Assembly (NCBI RefSeq): GCF_013019105.1
Contig: NZ_BLTE01000023.1
Location: 1 to 47,563 of the forward strand
Source: Fundidesulfovibrio magnetotacticus
GTDB lineage: Bacteria; Desulfobacterota; Desulfovibrionia; Desulfovibrionales; Desulfovibrionaceae
Length of the DNA stretch: 47,563 nucleotides
Direction of reading: 5' to 3'
The position numbers and the translations under genes are program-made. Within the stretch, counting starts at the first letter, position 1. Each line of letters opens with the position of its first letter. Below, in pieces: positions 34,286-43,275 of this stretch. Under the pieces are notes generated by a model. That model was not told the DNA's origin and did no database searches. It saw only the letters and a list, made by a program, of their open reading frames with translations.

Positions 34286-35191
34286 ATGTTCGTCACCGCC
34301 TTGTCCATCCTCCTGATCCTGGCGGCCTGCATCGCAGGCCTGACCTACGCCGTCTATTGGCACGAAGCCCGCCGCGAGCCCCATCCCGCCCTTCTGGAGT
34401 CGATGCGCTGCAACGGCGGGCTCCTGCGTTGCGCGGCCATGGGCTTCTTCTCCAGTTTCGCCAGCGTGCTCACCGTGATCCTGGCCAATCCCCTCGCCCT
34501 GGCGCGGGGCCTCTGGCGGCCCGCCCCGGACCCGGGGTGCGCCCGGCCGCCGGTGCTCCTGGTGCACGGACTCTACCACAACGCCTCGGCCTGGTGGCTC
34601 TACCGCCTTCTCTTGCGCCGCCGTGGATACGTCAACGTCTTCGCCTGGGACTACGACACCCTGGGCGGCGACTTCGAAGACCTGGCGCAAAGGCTCAGCG
34701 CTGCGGTGCGCGAGCTTTCCGCGCGATGCGGCGGCGAGCGCGTGGTGCTGGTGGGCCACAGCCTGGGAGGGCTGCTTACGCGCGCCGTGCTGGCGGATCC
34801 GGCAGCCGTGGCGTGCGTGCGCGCGGCCGTGGTGCTTGGCGTGCCCAACCGGGGGAGCGTGCTCGCGGCCCTGGCCGTGGGCTCGCTGGGACGCAGCCTG
34901 CGTCCCGACGGCAGGACAACCCGATGCGCGGACGCCCTGAACGCCCCTCTGGAACTGCCCAAGCTCAACGTCTATTCGCCCCTGGACAACATGGTGGTGC
35001 CCACCAGCTCCCTGGAAATTCCCGAGCCCGGCTGGACCCAGCGCCGCACCGCGCCCATCGGCCACGCCGGGATGCTCTACCACACGCCCACAGCGCGCAT
35101 GGTCCTGGATTTCCTGGAAGCCCACGCCGGGAATTGCGAGAGGAAACGCCCGGGCGCCGCGCGGCTTGAAGAGCGCGACGCCATGGTCTAG
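34286..35191 (+). CDS. Membrane-anchored lipase/esterase-like alpha/beta hydrolase
   Basis: 301 residues from the ATG at 34286 (GGGAG six bases upstream). An N-terminal hydrophobic helix (FVTALSILLILAACIAGLTYAV) anchors it, and a second hydrophobic stretch follows. The hydrolase core has the oxyanion motif LLVHGLYHNASAWW, nucleophile Ser in VLVGHSLGGLL, an Asp candidate in VYSPLDNMVVP and His in PIGHAGMLYH. This is the arrangement of triacylglycerol-lipase/PGAP1-like esterases. It ends 36 bp before the sensor kinase gene, so the two may be co-transcribed; any functional link is unknown. It is unlike the FrsA-type hydrolases at 29-34 kb. Confidence 0.83.
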   Translation: MFVTALSILLILAACIAGLTYAVYWHEARREPHPALLESMRCNGGLLRCAAMGFFSSFASVLTVILANPLALARGLWRPAPDPGCARPPVLLVHGLYHNASAWWLYRLLLRRRGYVNVFAWDYDTLGGDFEDLAQRLSAAVRELSARCGGERVVLVGHSLGGLLTRAVLADPAAVACVRAAVVLGVPNRGSVLAALAVGSLGRSLRPDGRTTRCADALNAPLELPKLNVYSPLDNMVVPTSSLEIPEPGWTQRRTAPIGHAGMLYHTPTARMVLDFLEAHAGNCERKRPGAARLEERDAMV

Positions 35192-35227
35192 AAGGAGTTG
35201 GCCCGGACGCCGTCCGGCCCCACGACC

Positions 35228-38200
35228 ATGCCATCCGCAAGCCCCCAATCCAGGCCATACCCGGCCTTTCGCTGGCCCGCCAGAGTTCTCGCGGTTCTCC
35301 TCACCGTTCTGGCCTGCCTCGGCTGGGCCGGCGTCTCCCTGGCCCAGCCCGACATCAACAAGAAGAAAATCCTCTACCTCAATTCCTACCACAACGGATA
35401 CGCCTGGTCCGACCAGATCCTGCAAGGCCTGCGCGACGCGCTGGACAAGTCCACCCTGCCCTACGACCTGCAGATCGAATACATGGACTCCAAGCGCTTC
35501 TACGGCACGAGCATGAGCGACACCCTGGCCACCCTCTACCGGGAGAAATACCAGGGCGTCACCTTCGATGTGCTCATCGCCTCCGACGACAACGCCTACC
35601 AGTTCCTCCTGGAGCACCAGCCCTCGCTCTTCCCCGAAACCCCCGTGGTGTTCTGCGGCGTCAACGACTACGATCCGGCCACCCTGCGCGGCCACTCCAA
35701 CTTCACCGGCGTGGTGGAGACCACCGACATCAGCGCGAACCTCCAGCTGGCCCACCGCCTGAGCCCGGAGATCACCCGGGTGATCGTGGTGTCGGACATG
35801 TCGCTCACGGGCCAGGCCATCCGCAAGCAGGTGCAGCGCGCCGCCGCCCGCGTGAGCAAGCTCTTCGCCTTCGAATACTGGGAAGTGCACACCCTGCCGG
35901 AACTCCTGGAAAAGACCGACGCCCTCTCCCCTTCGGACATGATCTTCCTCATTCCCATCTACCTGGGTTCGGGCAAGCAGGTGTTCTCGGTGGAAGAGGT
36001 CTGCGAGATCGTCTCGCGGCGCTCGCCCGTGCCCATCTACAGCGCCTGGCAGTTCATGCTGGGCCACGGCATCGTGGGCGGCAAGCTGCACTCGGGCCAG
36101 GGCGAGGGGCAGATCGCGGGAAACATGGCCCTGCGCATCCTCTCGGGGGAATCTCCCGCCAACATACCCGTCGTGGACAAGTTCGACGACCCCTACCTCT
36201 TCGACTACCTGGCCCTCAAACGCTTCAAGATTCCAGAGGACGCCCTGCCCCTGGGCTCCACACTGATCAACGAACCCCTCACCTTCTACACCATCAACAA
36301 GCAGGTGGTGTGGGTTGGCCTGGTGGGCTTTTTCCTGCTGGTGTTCATCCTGGTGCTGCTCATCACGTCCATCGTGCAGAAGCGGTCGGTTGAACTCCAG
36401 ATCAAGAACCAGCTCTCGTTTCTGCACATCCTCATGGACACCATCCCCCTGCCACTCTCCTATAAGGGCGTGGACGGCAGCTTCCTTGGCTGCAACCTGG
36501 CCTTCGAGAAGTGGTTCGGCGTGGCCCGGGGCGACCTGCTCAAGAACCTCCAGCACCCCCTCGCCCGCAGGCATGACGCCGCCGAGCGCCACCTCCTGCG
36601 CGTGCCCGGCGTGCTGAGCTACGAAACCGACATGCAGGACTCCGCGGGGGCAACCCACGGCGTCATCGTGAGCAAGGCCACCTACCTTTCGGCCAAGGGC
36701 GAGGTGGCGGGCGTGGTGGAGGCCATCCAGGACATCACCCTGCGACGCGAGGCGGAAAAGGCCCTGCGCCGCTCCCAGGCCATGCTGCGCACCGTGCTCG
36801 ACAACATCCCCCAGCTTGTCTACTGGAAGGATCGCGACCTCAACTTCATGGGCGTGAACCGCTCCTTCGTGGACTTCTTCGGCCTGGACAACGCCCAGTC
36901 CATCGTGGGCCGCCGCGTGGGGGCCATCATGCCCCTCGAAGCCTCCGATTCCGCCGAGAAGGTCAACCGGCGCGTGCTGGCCTCGGGGCATTCGGTGCAC
37001 CGCCGCGAGTGGACCATCGAACTGCCCGGCCGCGACCCCGTCACCCTGGAGATGACCGTCGTGCCCCTGCACGACGAAACCGGCGAGATCATGGGCATCC
37101 TGGGCACCGCCGAGGACGTGACCGCCAAGCTCTCCCTGGAGCGCCAGCTGCTCCAGTCTCAGAAGATGGAGGCCATCGGCGCGCTGGCCGGGGGCATCGC
37201 CCACGACTTCAACAACATCCTCACCTCCATCATCAACTCCACCGAACTGGCCCTCATGGACCTGGCGGAAGACTCCGAAACCGCCCAGGACATGGAGCGA
37301 TCCCTCAAGGCGGCCCGGCGCGGCTCGCGGCTTGTGCAACAGATCCTGGCCTTCAGCCGCCCCTCCCAGCAGGGCTTCGCCCCCACCGACATGGCCGAGG
37401 TGGTCCACGAGGCCCTGGCCATCTTCGCCGCCACACTGCCGCGCAACATCACCCTCTCCGAGAACATCCAGGTCAACCCCGCCATCGCCTTCGCCGACCC
37501 AACCCAGGTGCACCAGATCGTCATGAACATCTGCGCCAACGCCTTCCAGGCCATGCGCGACACCGGCGGACATCTCGCCCTGGAACTCGTGGAAGCCGAC
37601 CTGGACGAGACGCACGCCGAGATGGTCAACGTCCAGCCCGGCCGCTACCTGCGCCTGGCCGTCTCGGATTCGGGACCGGGCATTCCCCCGGACATCATGG
37701 ACCGCATCTTCGACCCCTTCTTCACCACCAAGGCCAAGGGCGAAGGCACGGGGCTCGGCCTGGCCGTGGTGCACGGCATCGTCAAGTCTCACAGGGGCGG
37801 CCTGCGCGTGGCCAGCCAGCCCGGCAAGGGCACCACGTTCGAGATCTACCTGCCCAAGCAGGGCGATTTCGACGCAAGCTTCCCCCGCGCGCTCATAGCC
37901 GCCAAGGCCGCCGCGCGCCGTGGCGACGAGCGCATCCTTTTCGTGGAGGACGACGCCGACCAGCTCACCGTGATCCCCCGCGTGCTGAGCCTGCTGGGCT
38001 ACGAGGTCACCGCCGTGAGCGGCGCGCAGGAGGCCCTGGACGCCGTGACGGCCCTGCCCGGCGCGTTCGACGTGGTGGTCACCGATTTCGACATGCCCGC
38101 CCTCTCCGGCGTGGAACTGGCCCAGCGCATCGAGGACATCGCCCCCAACCTGCCCGTGATCCTCGTCTCCGGCAGGCGCAGCGCCTTGACGGCCGCCCAG

Positions 38201-38296
38201 CACGCGGGCAACATCCGCACCGTTTTGCTCAAACCCTACAACGGCGAGGAGCTGGCCGGCGCCATCGGCCTGCTCCTGGACGAGAACCAAGCCTGA
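35228..38296 (+). CDS. Hybrid sensor histidine kinase with periplasmic ABC-type substrate-binding domain
   Basis: 1022 residues. Signal/anchor about 14-40; periplasmic ABC_sub_bind-like domain 45-335 ([30 protein letters not shown]); TM helix about 359-383; PAS domains about 396-508 and 516-635; HisKA with His659 in GGIAHDFNN; HATPase with [25 protein letters not shown] and [10 protein letters not shown]-terminal receiver with Asp953 in VVVTDFDMP. It should sense a small extracytoplasmic ligand and pass phosphate to the regulator whose ATG overlaps its TGA. The ATG at 35228 is used because AAGGAG at 35192-35197 abuts a TTG at 35198; a 6-bp hairpin lies between AAGGAG and the ATG. No Hpt domain is present. 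Confidence 0.9.
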   Translation: MPSASPQSRPYPAFRWPARVLAVLLTVLACLGWAGVSLAQPDINKKKILYLNSYHNGYAWSDQILQGLRDALDKSTLPYDLQIEYMDSKRFYGTSMSDTLATLYREKYQGVTFDVLIASDDNAYQFLLEHQPSLFPETPVVFCGVNDYDPATLRGHSNFTGVVETTDISANLQLAHRLSPEITRVIVVSDMSLTGQAIRKQVQRAAARVSKLFAFEYWEVHTLPELLEKTDALSPSDMIFLIPIYLGSGKQVFSVEEVCEIVSRRSPVPIYSAWQFMLGHGIVGGKLHSGQGEGQIAGNMALRILSGESPANIPVVDKFDDPYLFDYLALKRFKIPEDALPLGSTLINEPLTFYTINKQVVWVGLVGFFLLVFILVLLITSIVQKRSVELQIKNQLSFLHILMDTIPLPLSYKGVDGSFLGCNLAFEKWFGVARGDLLKNLQHPLARRHDAAERHLLRVPGVLSYETDMQDSAGATHGVIVSKATYLSAKGEVAGVVEAIQDITLRREAEKALRRSQAMLRTVLDNIPQLVYWKDRDLNFMGVNRSFVDFFGLDNAQSIVGRRVGAIMPLEASDSAEKVNRRVLASGHSVHRREWTIELPGRDPVTLEMTVVPLHDETGEIMGILGTAEDVTAKLSLERQLLQSQKMEAIGALAGGIAHDFNNILTSIINSTELALMDLAEDSETAQDMERSLKAARRGSRLVQQILAFSRPSQQGFAPTDMAEVVHEALAIFAATLPRNITLSENIQVNPAIAFADPTQVHQIVMNICANAFQAMRDTGGHLALELVEADLDETHAEMVNVQPGRYLRLAVSDSGPGIPPDIMDRIFDPFFTTKAKGEGTGLGLAVVHGIVKSHRGGLRVASQPGKGTTFEIYLPKQGDFDASFPRALIAAKAAARRGDERILFVEDDADQLTVIPRVLSLLGYEVTAVSGAQEALDAVTALPGAFDVVVTDFDMPALSGVELAQRIEDIAPNLPVILVSGRRSALTAAQHAGNIRTVLLKPYNGEELAGAIGLLLDENQA

Positions 38297-39696
38297 TGTC
38301 CACCATCCTCGTCATCGACGACGACCCCGAAATCCGGGGCACCTTCCAAAGCCTCTCCCGCCGCATGCGCTTCGATTTCCTGGGAGCGGGAACCCTGGCC
38401 GAAGGCCTGGCCCTCCTGCGCACCAGCCAGGTGGACGTGGTGCTCCTGGACATTCGCCTGCCCGACGGCAACGGCCTGGAAGCACTCCCCGCCGTGCGCC
38501 GGGGCGACAACCCTCCCGAGGTGATCATCCTCACGGGACTGGGCGACCCCGACGGCGCCGAAGTGGCCATCTCCGGCGGCGCCTGGGACTATCTGGTGAA
38601 GCCCGCGCCCATCAAACAGACCATGCTCTCGCTCACCAGGGCGCTCAAGTACCACAAGGAGAAGGAGCAGGCCGGGGCCACCGTGGCCCTGCGCCGCGAA
38701 GGCGTGGTGGGCTCGAGCCCGCGCATGGAGGCCTGCCTGGACCAGGTGGCCCAGGCGTCCCGCCTCACCGGGCCGGTGCTCGTCACGGGCGAGACGGGCA
38801 CGGGCAAGGAACTCATGGCCCGCACCGTGCACGCCAACTCCATGCGCTCCTCCGGCGAGTTCGTGGCGGTGGACTGCGCCTCGCTCACCGAAACGCTTCT
38901 GGAGAGCACGCTGTTCGGCCACCGCAAAGGCTCCTTCACCGGCGCGGACCAGGACCGGCCAGGCCTGGTGAAGCTGGCCGACGGCGGCACCCTTTTCCTG
39001 GACGAGGTGGGCGAAATGCCCATGACCATCCAGAAGGCCTTTCTGCGCGTGCTCCAGGAGAAGCGCTTCCGCCCCGTGGGCGCGAGCGTGGAGATCCAGA
39101 GCGACTTCCGGCTCATCGCCGCCACCAACCGTGACCTGGAGGAAATGGCCGCCAGGGGCGAGTTCCGCCAGGACCTGCTCTTCAGGCTCAAGACCTTCGT
39201 CATCGCCCTGCCGCCCCTGCGTGAGCGGCGCGAGGACATCAAGAGCCTGGCCGCCTCGCACCTCACGGACCTCTGCGAGCGCTACGGCCTGCCCACCAAG
39301 GGCATGGGCACCGATTTCTCGGACATGCTCATGGCCTACTCCTGGCCCGGCAACGTGCGCGAACTCTTCGGCGTGATGGAGCGCTCCCTGGCCTCCGCCG
39401 GGAACGAGCCCACCCTCTACGCCAAGCACCTGCCCGTGGAGGTGCGCCTGCACGTGATGAAGGCCAACATGGAGCGCGTGCGCCCCGCCGAGCCCGCCGC
39501 TCCCCTGCCTGGCCCCGTGGGGCTCTGCGCGGGAATGCTCACAACGCTCAAGGCCTTCAAGGAAGCCAAGGAGCGCGAATACCTGGACGCCCTCCTCTTC
39601 CAGTGCGGGAAGGACCTCCAGGCCATGCTGGACACCTCGGGCCTTTCGCGTTCGCACTTCTACGCGCTTCTCAAGAAGCACAACATGACCCTCTAG
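38296..39696 (+). CDS. Sigma-54-dependent response regulator (NtrC family)
   Basis: 466 residues. Receiver domain with acceptor Asp52 (VVLLDIRLPDGNG); AAA+ domain with Walker A GETGTGKE (165-172), GSFTGA (212-217, a Ser variant of the sigma-54-contacting GAFTGA loop) and GTLFLDEVGEMP; C-terminal Fis-type HTH (LDTSGLSRSHFYALLKKHN). Its ATG overlaps the kinase TGA (TGATG). The next genes rightward carry a near-consensus -24/-12 promoter, so the lactate operon is the probable target. In Desulfovibrio vulgaris a sigma-54 regulator beside the lactate genes (DVU3023) is reported to control them, from memory. Confidence 0.93.
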   Translation: MSTILVIDDDPEIRGTFQSLSRRMRFDFLGAGTLAEGLALLRTSQVDVVLLDIRLPDGNGLEALPAVRRGDNPPEVIILTGLGDPDGAEVAISGGAWDYLVKPAPIKQTMLSLTRALKYHKEKEQAGATVALRREGVVGSSPRMEACLDQVAQASRLTGPVLVTGETGTGKELMARTVHANSMRSSGEFVAVDCASLTETLLESTLFGHRKGSFTGADQDRPGLVKLADGGTLFLDEVGEMPMTIQKAFLRVLQEKRFRPVGASVEIQSDFRLIAATNRDLEEMAARGEFRQDLLFRLKTFVIALPPLRERREDIKSLAASHLTDLCERYGLPTKGMGTDFSDMLMAYSWPGNVRELFGVMERSLASAGNEPTLYAKHLPVEVRLHVMKANMERVRPAEPAAPLPGPVGLCAGMLTTLKAFKEAKEREYLDALLFQCGKDLQAMLDTSGLSRSHFYALLKKHNMTL

Positions 39697-40161
39697 CGGC
39701 CGGATGGCAGATACGCGCGATGGCCTCCAGAAGCCGCCGCCGCGCCGACAGCCTTCCCGAAGCGGTCGGGAAGTACGGGGGGCGAAGCCTCCGCCCGCCG
39801 CGCTCCGTGCCGTCCGTTCGCCCACGTTCCCTGCCGTCCGACCGCCCGCACCGATCCTTCGAGACCTCTCGCCGCCGCGCTGCATGGCGGGATTCCGCAT
39901 GAGAGACGCCCGGCCGACGGGGATTCCTCCCTACCGGCCCGACGTCCGATCCTGCTGGAACGCGCAACGACTCGCGGTTGAACCCGTGCCAAGCAGGCGC
40001 GGCCCAAAGGCCCCAAGGGTCTGATGAACCGCCACGTCCTGCGCTGGAAGCGCTGTCAGGCGGACCGGACGCCTCTGTCCCGATGCGGCATTGCCCCGGA
40101 GAGGACTTAACCGCCTTATTGTCCACATTTTCACAATGCTGTCGTCGCGCACATAACTTAT

Positions 40162-40170
40162 TGATATAAT
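40162..40170 (+). promoter_or_regulatory. Extended -10 sigma-70 promoter candidate
   Basis: TGATATAAT fits the extended -10 form TGn-TATAAT exactly; the -35 region is weak. Transcription from about 40177 would give a ~390-nt leader for the lactate operon. Confidence 0.45.
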
Positions 40171-40479
40171 GCAAACAAACGATTTCAAAAAAGGTCTTTT
40201 GCGCAGGAGAACGGCATCTCTCCGCAAAATGAACCCTGACTCGCAAGGCCAGATCATGAACCTTGACCAGTCAACTTCCCGTCTGAAATCCCGGACGCAG
40301 GCAGACCATCCGGGAAACCGGACTACCGCCGCGGCACGCAACACGCCTACTAACAACAGAGAATATAAAGACTAATTTTCTTCAGACAGAGATTGAGATT
40401 AATTTCCCAAAGACGCCGACTGGAGACGGTAACATCTCCAGCACATTGAAATAAAAGGTAAATCAAAGAAATGCGATCT

Positions 40480-40495
40480 TGGCACGATTGTTGTT
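40480..40495 (+). promoter_or_regulatory. Sigma-54 promoter of the lactate operon
   Basis: TGGCACG (40480-40486), four bases, TTGTT (40491-40495) matches the consensus TGGCACG-N4-TTGCW except T for C in the -12 element. Predicted start near 40506, 63 nt before the dehydrogenase ATG. The adjacent sigma-54 regulator gene supports it. Confidence 0.75.
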
Positions 40496-40512
40496 AAGGA
40501 CGGCTGACCGAA

Positions 40513-40532
40513 CCCTCCTTGACCGGGGAGGG
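40513..40532 (+). other. Leader hairpin masking a Shine-Dalgarno-like sequence
   Basis: CCCTCC (40513-40518) pairs with GGAGGG (40527-40532) inside the predicted 5' untranslated region. A short out-of-frame ORF starts at 40535, just after it. Confidence 0.4.
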
Positions 40533-40568
40533 TGATGCAACCTCAAAACGACCGGGAGAATCACCAGC

Positions 40569-41951
40569 ATGGTCAGCCAGTCCCTCAAACAAGCTTTTGT
40601 CGGCATAGTCGGCGCTGAAAACGTCATGGACGCCGAGGCGGACAAGCACTCCTACTCCTACGATGCCGCCGTGCTCGATCCGGTGCTCCCCGCCCTGGTG
40701 GTGCGCCCCTCCGAAATGGACCAGGTGGGCAGGATCGTGAAACTGTGCAACGACAACGGCCTGCCTCTCACCGTGCGCGGCGCGGGCTCCAACCTCTCCG
40801 GCGGCACCATCCCCTCCAAGGGCGGCATCGTGCTCCTGAGCAACGCCCTGAACAAGATCCTCGAAGTCAACGAGGAAGACATGTACGCCGTGGTCCAGAC
40901 CGGCGCCATCACCGCCAAGTTCGCCGCCGCCGTGGCCGCCAAGGGCCTGTTCTACCCCCCCGACCCGGGCTCCCAGGCCGTCTCCACCCTGGGCGGCAAC
41001 GTGGCCGAGAACGCCGGAGGCCTGCGCGGCCTGAAATACGGCGTCACCAAAGACTACGTGATGGGCGTCAACTTCTTCGACGTGGAAGGCAACTACTGCA
41101 AGTCCGGCTCCAAGACCGTGAAGTGCGTCACCGGCCTGAACATCCCGCAGCTCATGGTGGGCTCCGAGGGCACCCTGGCCGTGATGAGCGAGTTCATCCT
41201 GAAGCTCGTTCCCCCGCCGCAGGCCGCCAAGTCCATGATGGCCATCTTCCCCGACATCATGACCGCCTCGCGCACCGTTTCGGCCATCATCGCCGCCAAG
41301 GTGGTTCCCTGCACGCTGGAGTTCATGGACAACTTCACCATCGGCGCTGTTGAAGGCTTCGCCAAGGTGGGCCTGCCCACGGACGCCGGGTCGCTCCTGC
41401 TCATCGAAGTGGACGGACACCCCGCCCAGGTGGCCGAGGAGGCCGAAAAGGTCGAGGCCATCTGCAAGGCCAACGGCTGCACCCGCATCCAGGTGGCCAA
41501 GGACGCCGTGGAGCGCAACAAGGTGTGGGAAGCCCGCCGCGCGGCCCTCTCCTCGCTCGCCCGCCTGCGCCCCACCACGGTGCTGGAAGACGCCACCGTG
41601 CCCCGCTCCAAGATCCCGGCCATGATGCAGGCCCTGGACAAGATCGCCAAGGAATACAAGCTGACCATCGGCACCTTCGGCCACGCGGGCGACGGCAACC
41701 TGCACCCCACCATCCTCTGCGACCGCCGCGACAAGGAAGAGTTCCACCGCGTGGAAAAGGGCGTGGACGCCATCTTCGAGGCCGCCCTGGGCCTGGACGG
41801 CACCCTCTCCGGAGAGCACGGCATCGGCCTGGCCAAGTCGCGCTGGATGGAAAAGGAAACCAACCGCGCCAGCGTGCTCTTCTCCAAGCGCATCAAGGCC
41901 GCCGTGGACCCCAAGAACGTCCTCAATCCGGGCAAGATTCTGGGGGAGTAG
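40569..41951 (+). CDS. FAD-binding D-lactate dehydrogenase / glycolate oxidase GlcD-type subunit
   Basis: 460 residues: a PCMH-type FAD domain (LVVRPSEMDQVGRIVKLCND, LTVRGAGSNLSGG, then DPGSQAVSTLGGNVAENAGG) and an FAD-oxidase C-terminal domain ending in FGHAGDGNLHPT and LSGEHGIGLAKS. The family oxidises D-2-hydroxy acids; next to an Fe-S partner and a lactate permease, D-lactate to pyruvate is the likely reaction, with electrons going to the partner and the menaquinone or cytochrome pool. GGGAG is nine bases before the ATG. It is the first gene of the operon and ends 4 bp before the Fe-S gene. Glycolate as substrate cannot be excluded. Confidence 0.9.
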   Translation: MVSQSLKQAFVGIVGAENVMDAEADKHSYSYDAAVLDPVLPALVVRPSEMDQVGRIVKLCNDNGLPLTVRGAGSNLSGGTIPSKGGIVLLSNALNKILEVNEEDMYAVVQTGAITAKFAAAVAAKGLFYPPDPGSQAVSTLGGNVAENAGGLRGLKYGVTKDYVMGVNFFDVEGNYCKSGSKTVKCVTGLNIPQLMVGSEGTLAVMSEFILKLVPPPQAAKSMMAIFPDIMTASRTVSAIIAAKVVPCTLEFMDNFTIGAVEGFAKVGLPTDAGSLLLIEVDGHPAQVAEEAEKVEAICKANGCTRIQVAKDAVERNKVWEARRAALSSLARLRPTTVLEDATVPRSKIPAMMQALDKIAKEYKLTIGTFGHAGDGNLHPTILCDRRDKEEFHRVEKGVDAIFEAALGLDGTLSGEHGIGLAKSRWMEKETNRASVLFSKRIKAAVDPKNVLNPGKILGE

Positions 41952-41955
41952 CGAC

Positions 41956-43245
41956 ATGGCCGACCTCAACCACATGCTCAAACTGTTGAACGAGCTCGAC
42001 GACCAGATCGTCGGGTGCATGCGCTGCGGCATGTGCCAAAGCGTGTGCCCGGTGTTCGCCGAAACCGGCCGCGAGGCCGACGTGGCGCGCGGCAAGATCG
42101 CCCTGCTGGAGTTCCTGAGCCACGAGATGATCAAGGACGCCGAGGCCGTGAAAGAGCGCCTGGACAAGTGCCTGCTCTGCGGCTCCTGCGCGGCGGCCTG
42201 CCCCTCCGGCGTGAAGGCCCTGGACATCTTCATCAAGGCCCGGGCCATTATCACGGCCTACCTGGGGCTCTCCCCCGTCAAGAAGGCCATCTTCCGGGGT
42301 ATGATCACCAAGCCCGCCCTGTTCAACAATCTCCTGGCCCTGGGCTCCAAGTTCCAGGGCTTCTTCACGACCCCGGTGAACGACATCATCGGATCGTCAT
42401 GTTCCAAGCTTCTGTCGCCGCTTCTGGGAGACCGTCACCTGCTCTCCCTGGCGGACAAGCCCCTGCGCGGCAACGGCACGATCGACACCGCGCCCGGACT
42501 GAGCGGCTTGAGGGTGGCCTTCTTCTACGGCTGCGTGGTGGACAAGATGTTCACCAGCGTGGGCGAGGCCGTGCTCAAGGTGCTCAGGCACCACGGCGTG
42601 GGCATCTACATGCCCGTCGATCAGGTCTGTTGCGGCGTGCCCTCCCTGGCCTCAGGCGACCTCAAGAGCTACGAGGACCTGGTCCGCATGAACCTCAAGG
42701 TGTTCGGCAAGGGTGATTTCGACTACATCCTCACCCCCTGCGGCACCTGCACTTCGGCCTTCCATCACATCTGGCCGTTGATGAACTCGGGGTTCTCGCA
42801 GTCCGAACGGGAGACCATCGCCATGCTCGCCGACAAAGCCATGGACATCAACGCCTTCATCGCGGACAAGCTGGGCGTTTCCAAGGCGGAACCGGCGGCG
42901 GGGGCCAAAACGGTCACGATCCACGATCCCTGCCATCTCAAGAAGAGCCTTGGTGTGAGCGGGCAGGTGAGGACCGTGCTCGGCGCCAACCCCAACCTGA
43001 AACAGGTGGAAATGGCCGGTTCGGACGTCTGCTGCGGCTGCGGCGGTTCGTTCAACCTGCAGCATTACTCCGTCTCCACCAAGATCGGGAAGAAGAAGCG
43101 CGACAGCATTGTGGCTACCGGGGCCGACGTGGTGGCCGCGGGATGCCCGGCCTGCATGATGCAGATCGCAGACATGATGTCCCAGGCCGGAGACCGCATC
43201 GCGGTCAAGCACCCCGTGGAACTCTACGCTCAGACCCTGGGCTAG
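41956..43245 (+). CDS. Fe-S (CCG-domain) electron-transfer subunit of lactate/glycolate dehydrogenase
   Basis: 429 residues. Two [4Fe-4S] ferredoxin motifs (CMRCGMCQSVCP near residue 22 and CLLCGSCAAACP near 72) are followed by two Cys-rich CCG domains (QVCCGVPSLASGD and SDVCCGCGGSFN), the GlcF/LldE/HdrD pattern. It should take electrons from the flavoprotein encoded just upstream and deliver them to a membrane acceptor. No transmembrane helix is evident. The genes are 4 bp apart, so stoichiometric co-expression is expected. Confidence 0.91.
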   Translation: MADLNHMLKLLNELDDQIVGCMRCGMCQSVCPVFAETGREADVARGKIALLEFLSHEMIKDAEAVKERLDKCLLCGSCAAACPSGVKALDIFIKARAIITAYLGLSPVKKAIFRGMITKPALFNNLLALGSKFQGFFTTPVNDIIGSSCSKLLSPLLGDRHLLSLADKPLRGNGTIDTAPGLSGLRVAFFYGCVVDKMFTSVGEAVLKVLRHHGVGIYMPVDQVCCGVPSLASGDLKSYEDLVRMNLKVFGKGDFDYILTPCGTCTSAFHHIWPLMNSGFSQSERETIAMLADKAMDINAFIADKLGVSKAEPAAGAKTVTIHDPCHLKKSLGVSGQVRTVLGANPNLKQVEMAGSDVCCGCGGSFNLQHYSVSTKIGKKKRDSIVATGADVVAAGCPACMMQIADMMSQAGDRIAVKHPVELYAQTLG

Positions 43246-43275
43246 AATTCAACCAACCCATTGAAGGAGGAACTG

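Larger units (their letters stand above)
39697..40568. other. 872-bp regulatory region before the lactate operon
   Basis: No gene is credible. From the left it holds a hairpin CTTCCCGA/TCGGGAAG (39753-39773) after the regulator gene, about 330 bp of GC-rich unassigned DNA, then an AT-richer stretch (about 40110-40500) with an extended -10 promoter, dyads at 40197-40229 (TTTTGCG/CGCAAAA) and 40420-40441 (CTGGAGA/TCTCCAG), and a sigma-54 promoter. Confidence 0.7.

Noticed and set aside
34355-34375. TGGCAC motif resembling a sigma-54 -24 element
   Set aside because: It lies inside the lipase coding sequence and lacks a -12 TTGC element at the right spacing.
34160-38290. A 1376-codon open frame antisense to the lipase and hybrid kinase genes
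   Set aside because: Its translation is low-complexity (His, Gly, Val, Leu and Ala rich) with no domain, and it mirrors a well-defined kinase. Such frames arise from high third-position GC.
39980-40000. Leftward TGGCAC motif between the regulator and lactate genes
   Set aside because: No GC at the -12 position, and no gene follows in that direction except the 3' end of the regulator.
40169-40375. 68-codon ORF in the lactate regulatory region
   Set aside because: No ribosome-binding site, no recognisable protein features, and it begins at the last T of a -10 element.
40455-40475. Possible IHF site (AATCAA run) next to the sigma-54 promoter
   Set aside because: The TTR half of the consensus is missing, and the position is too close to the -24 element for the usual bending role.
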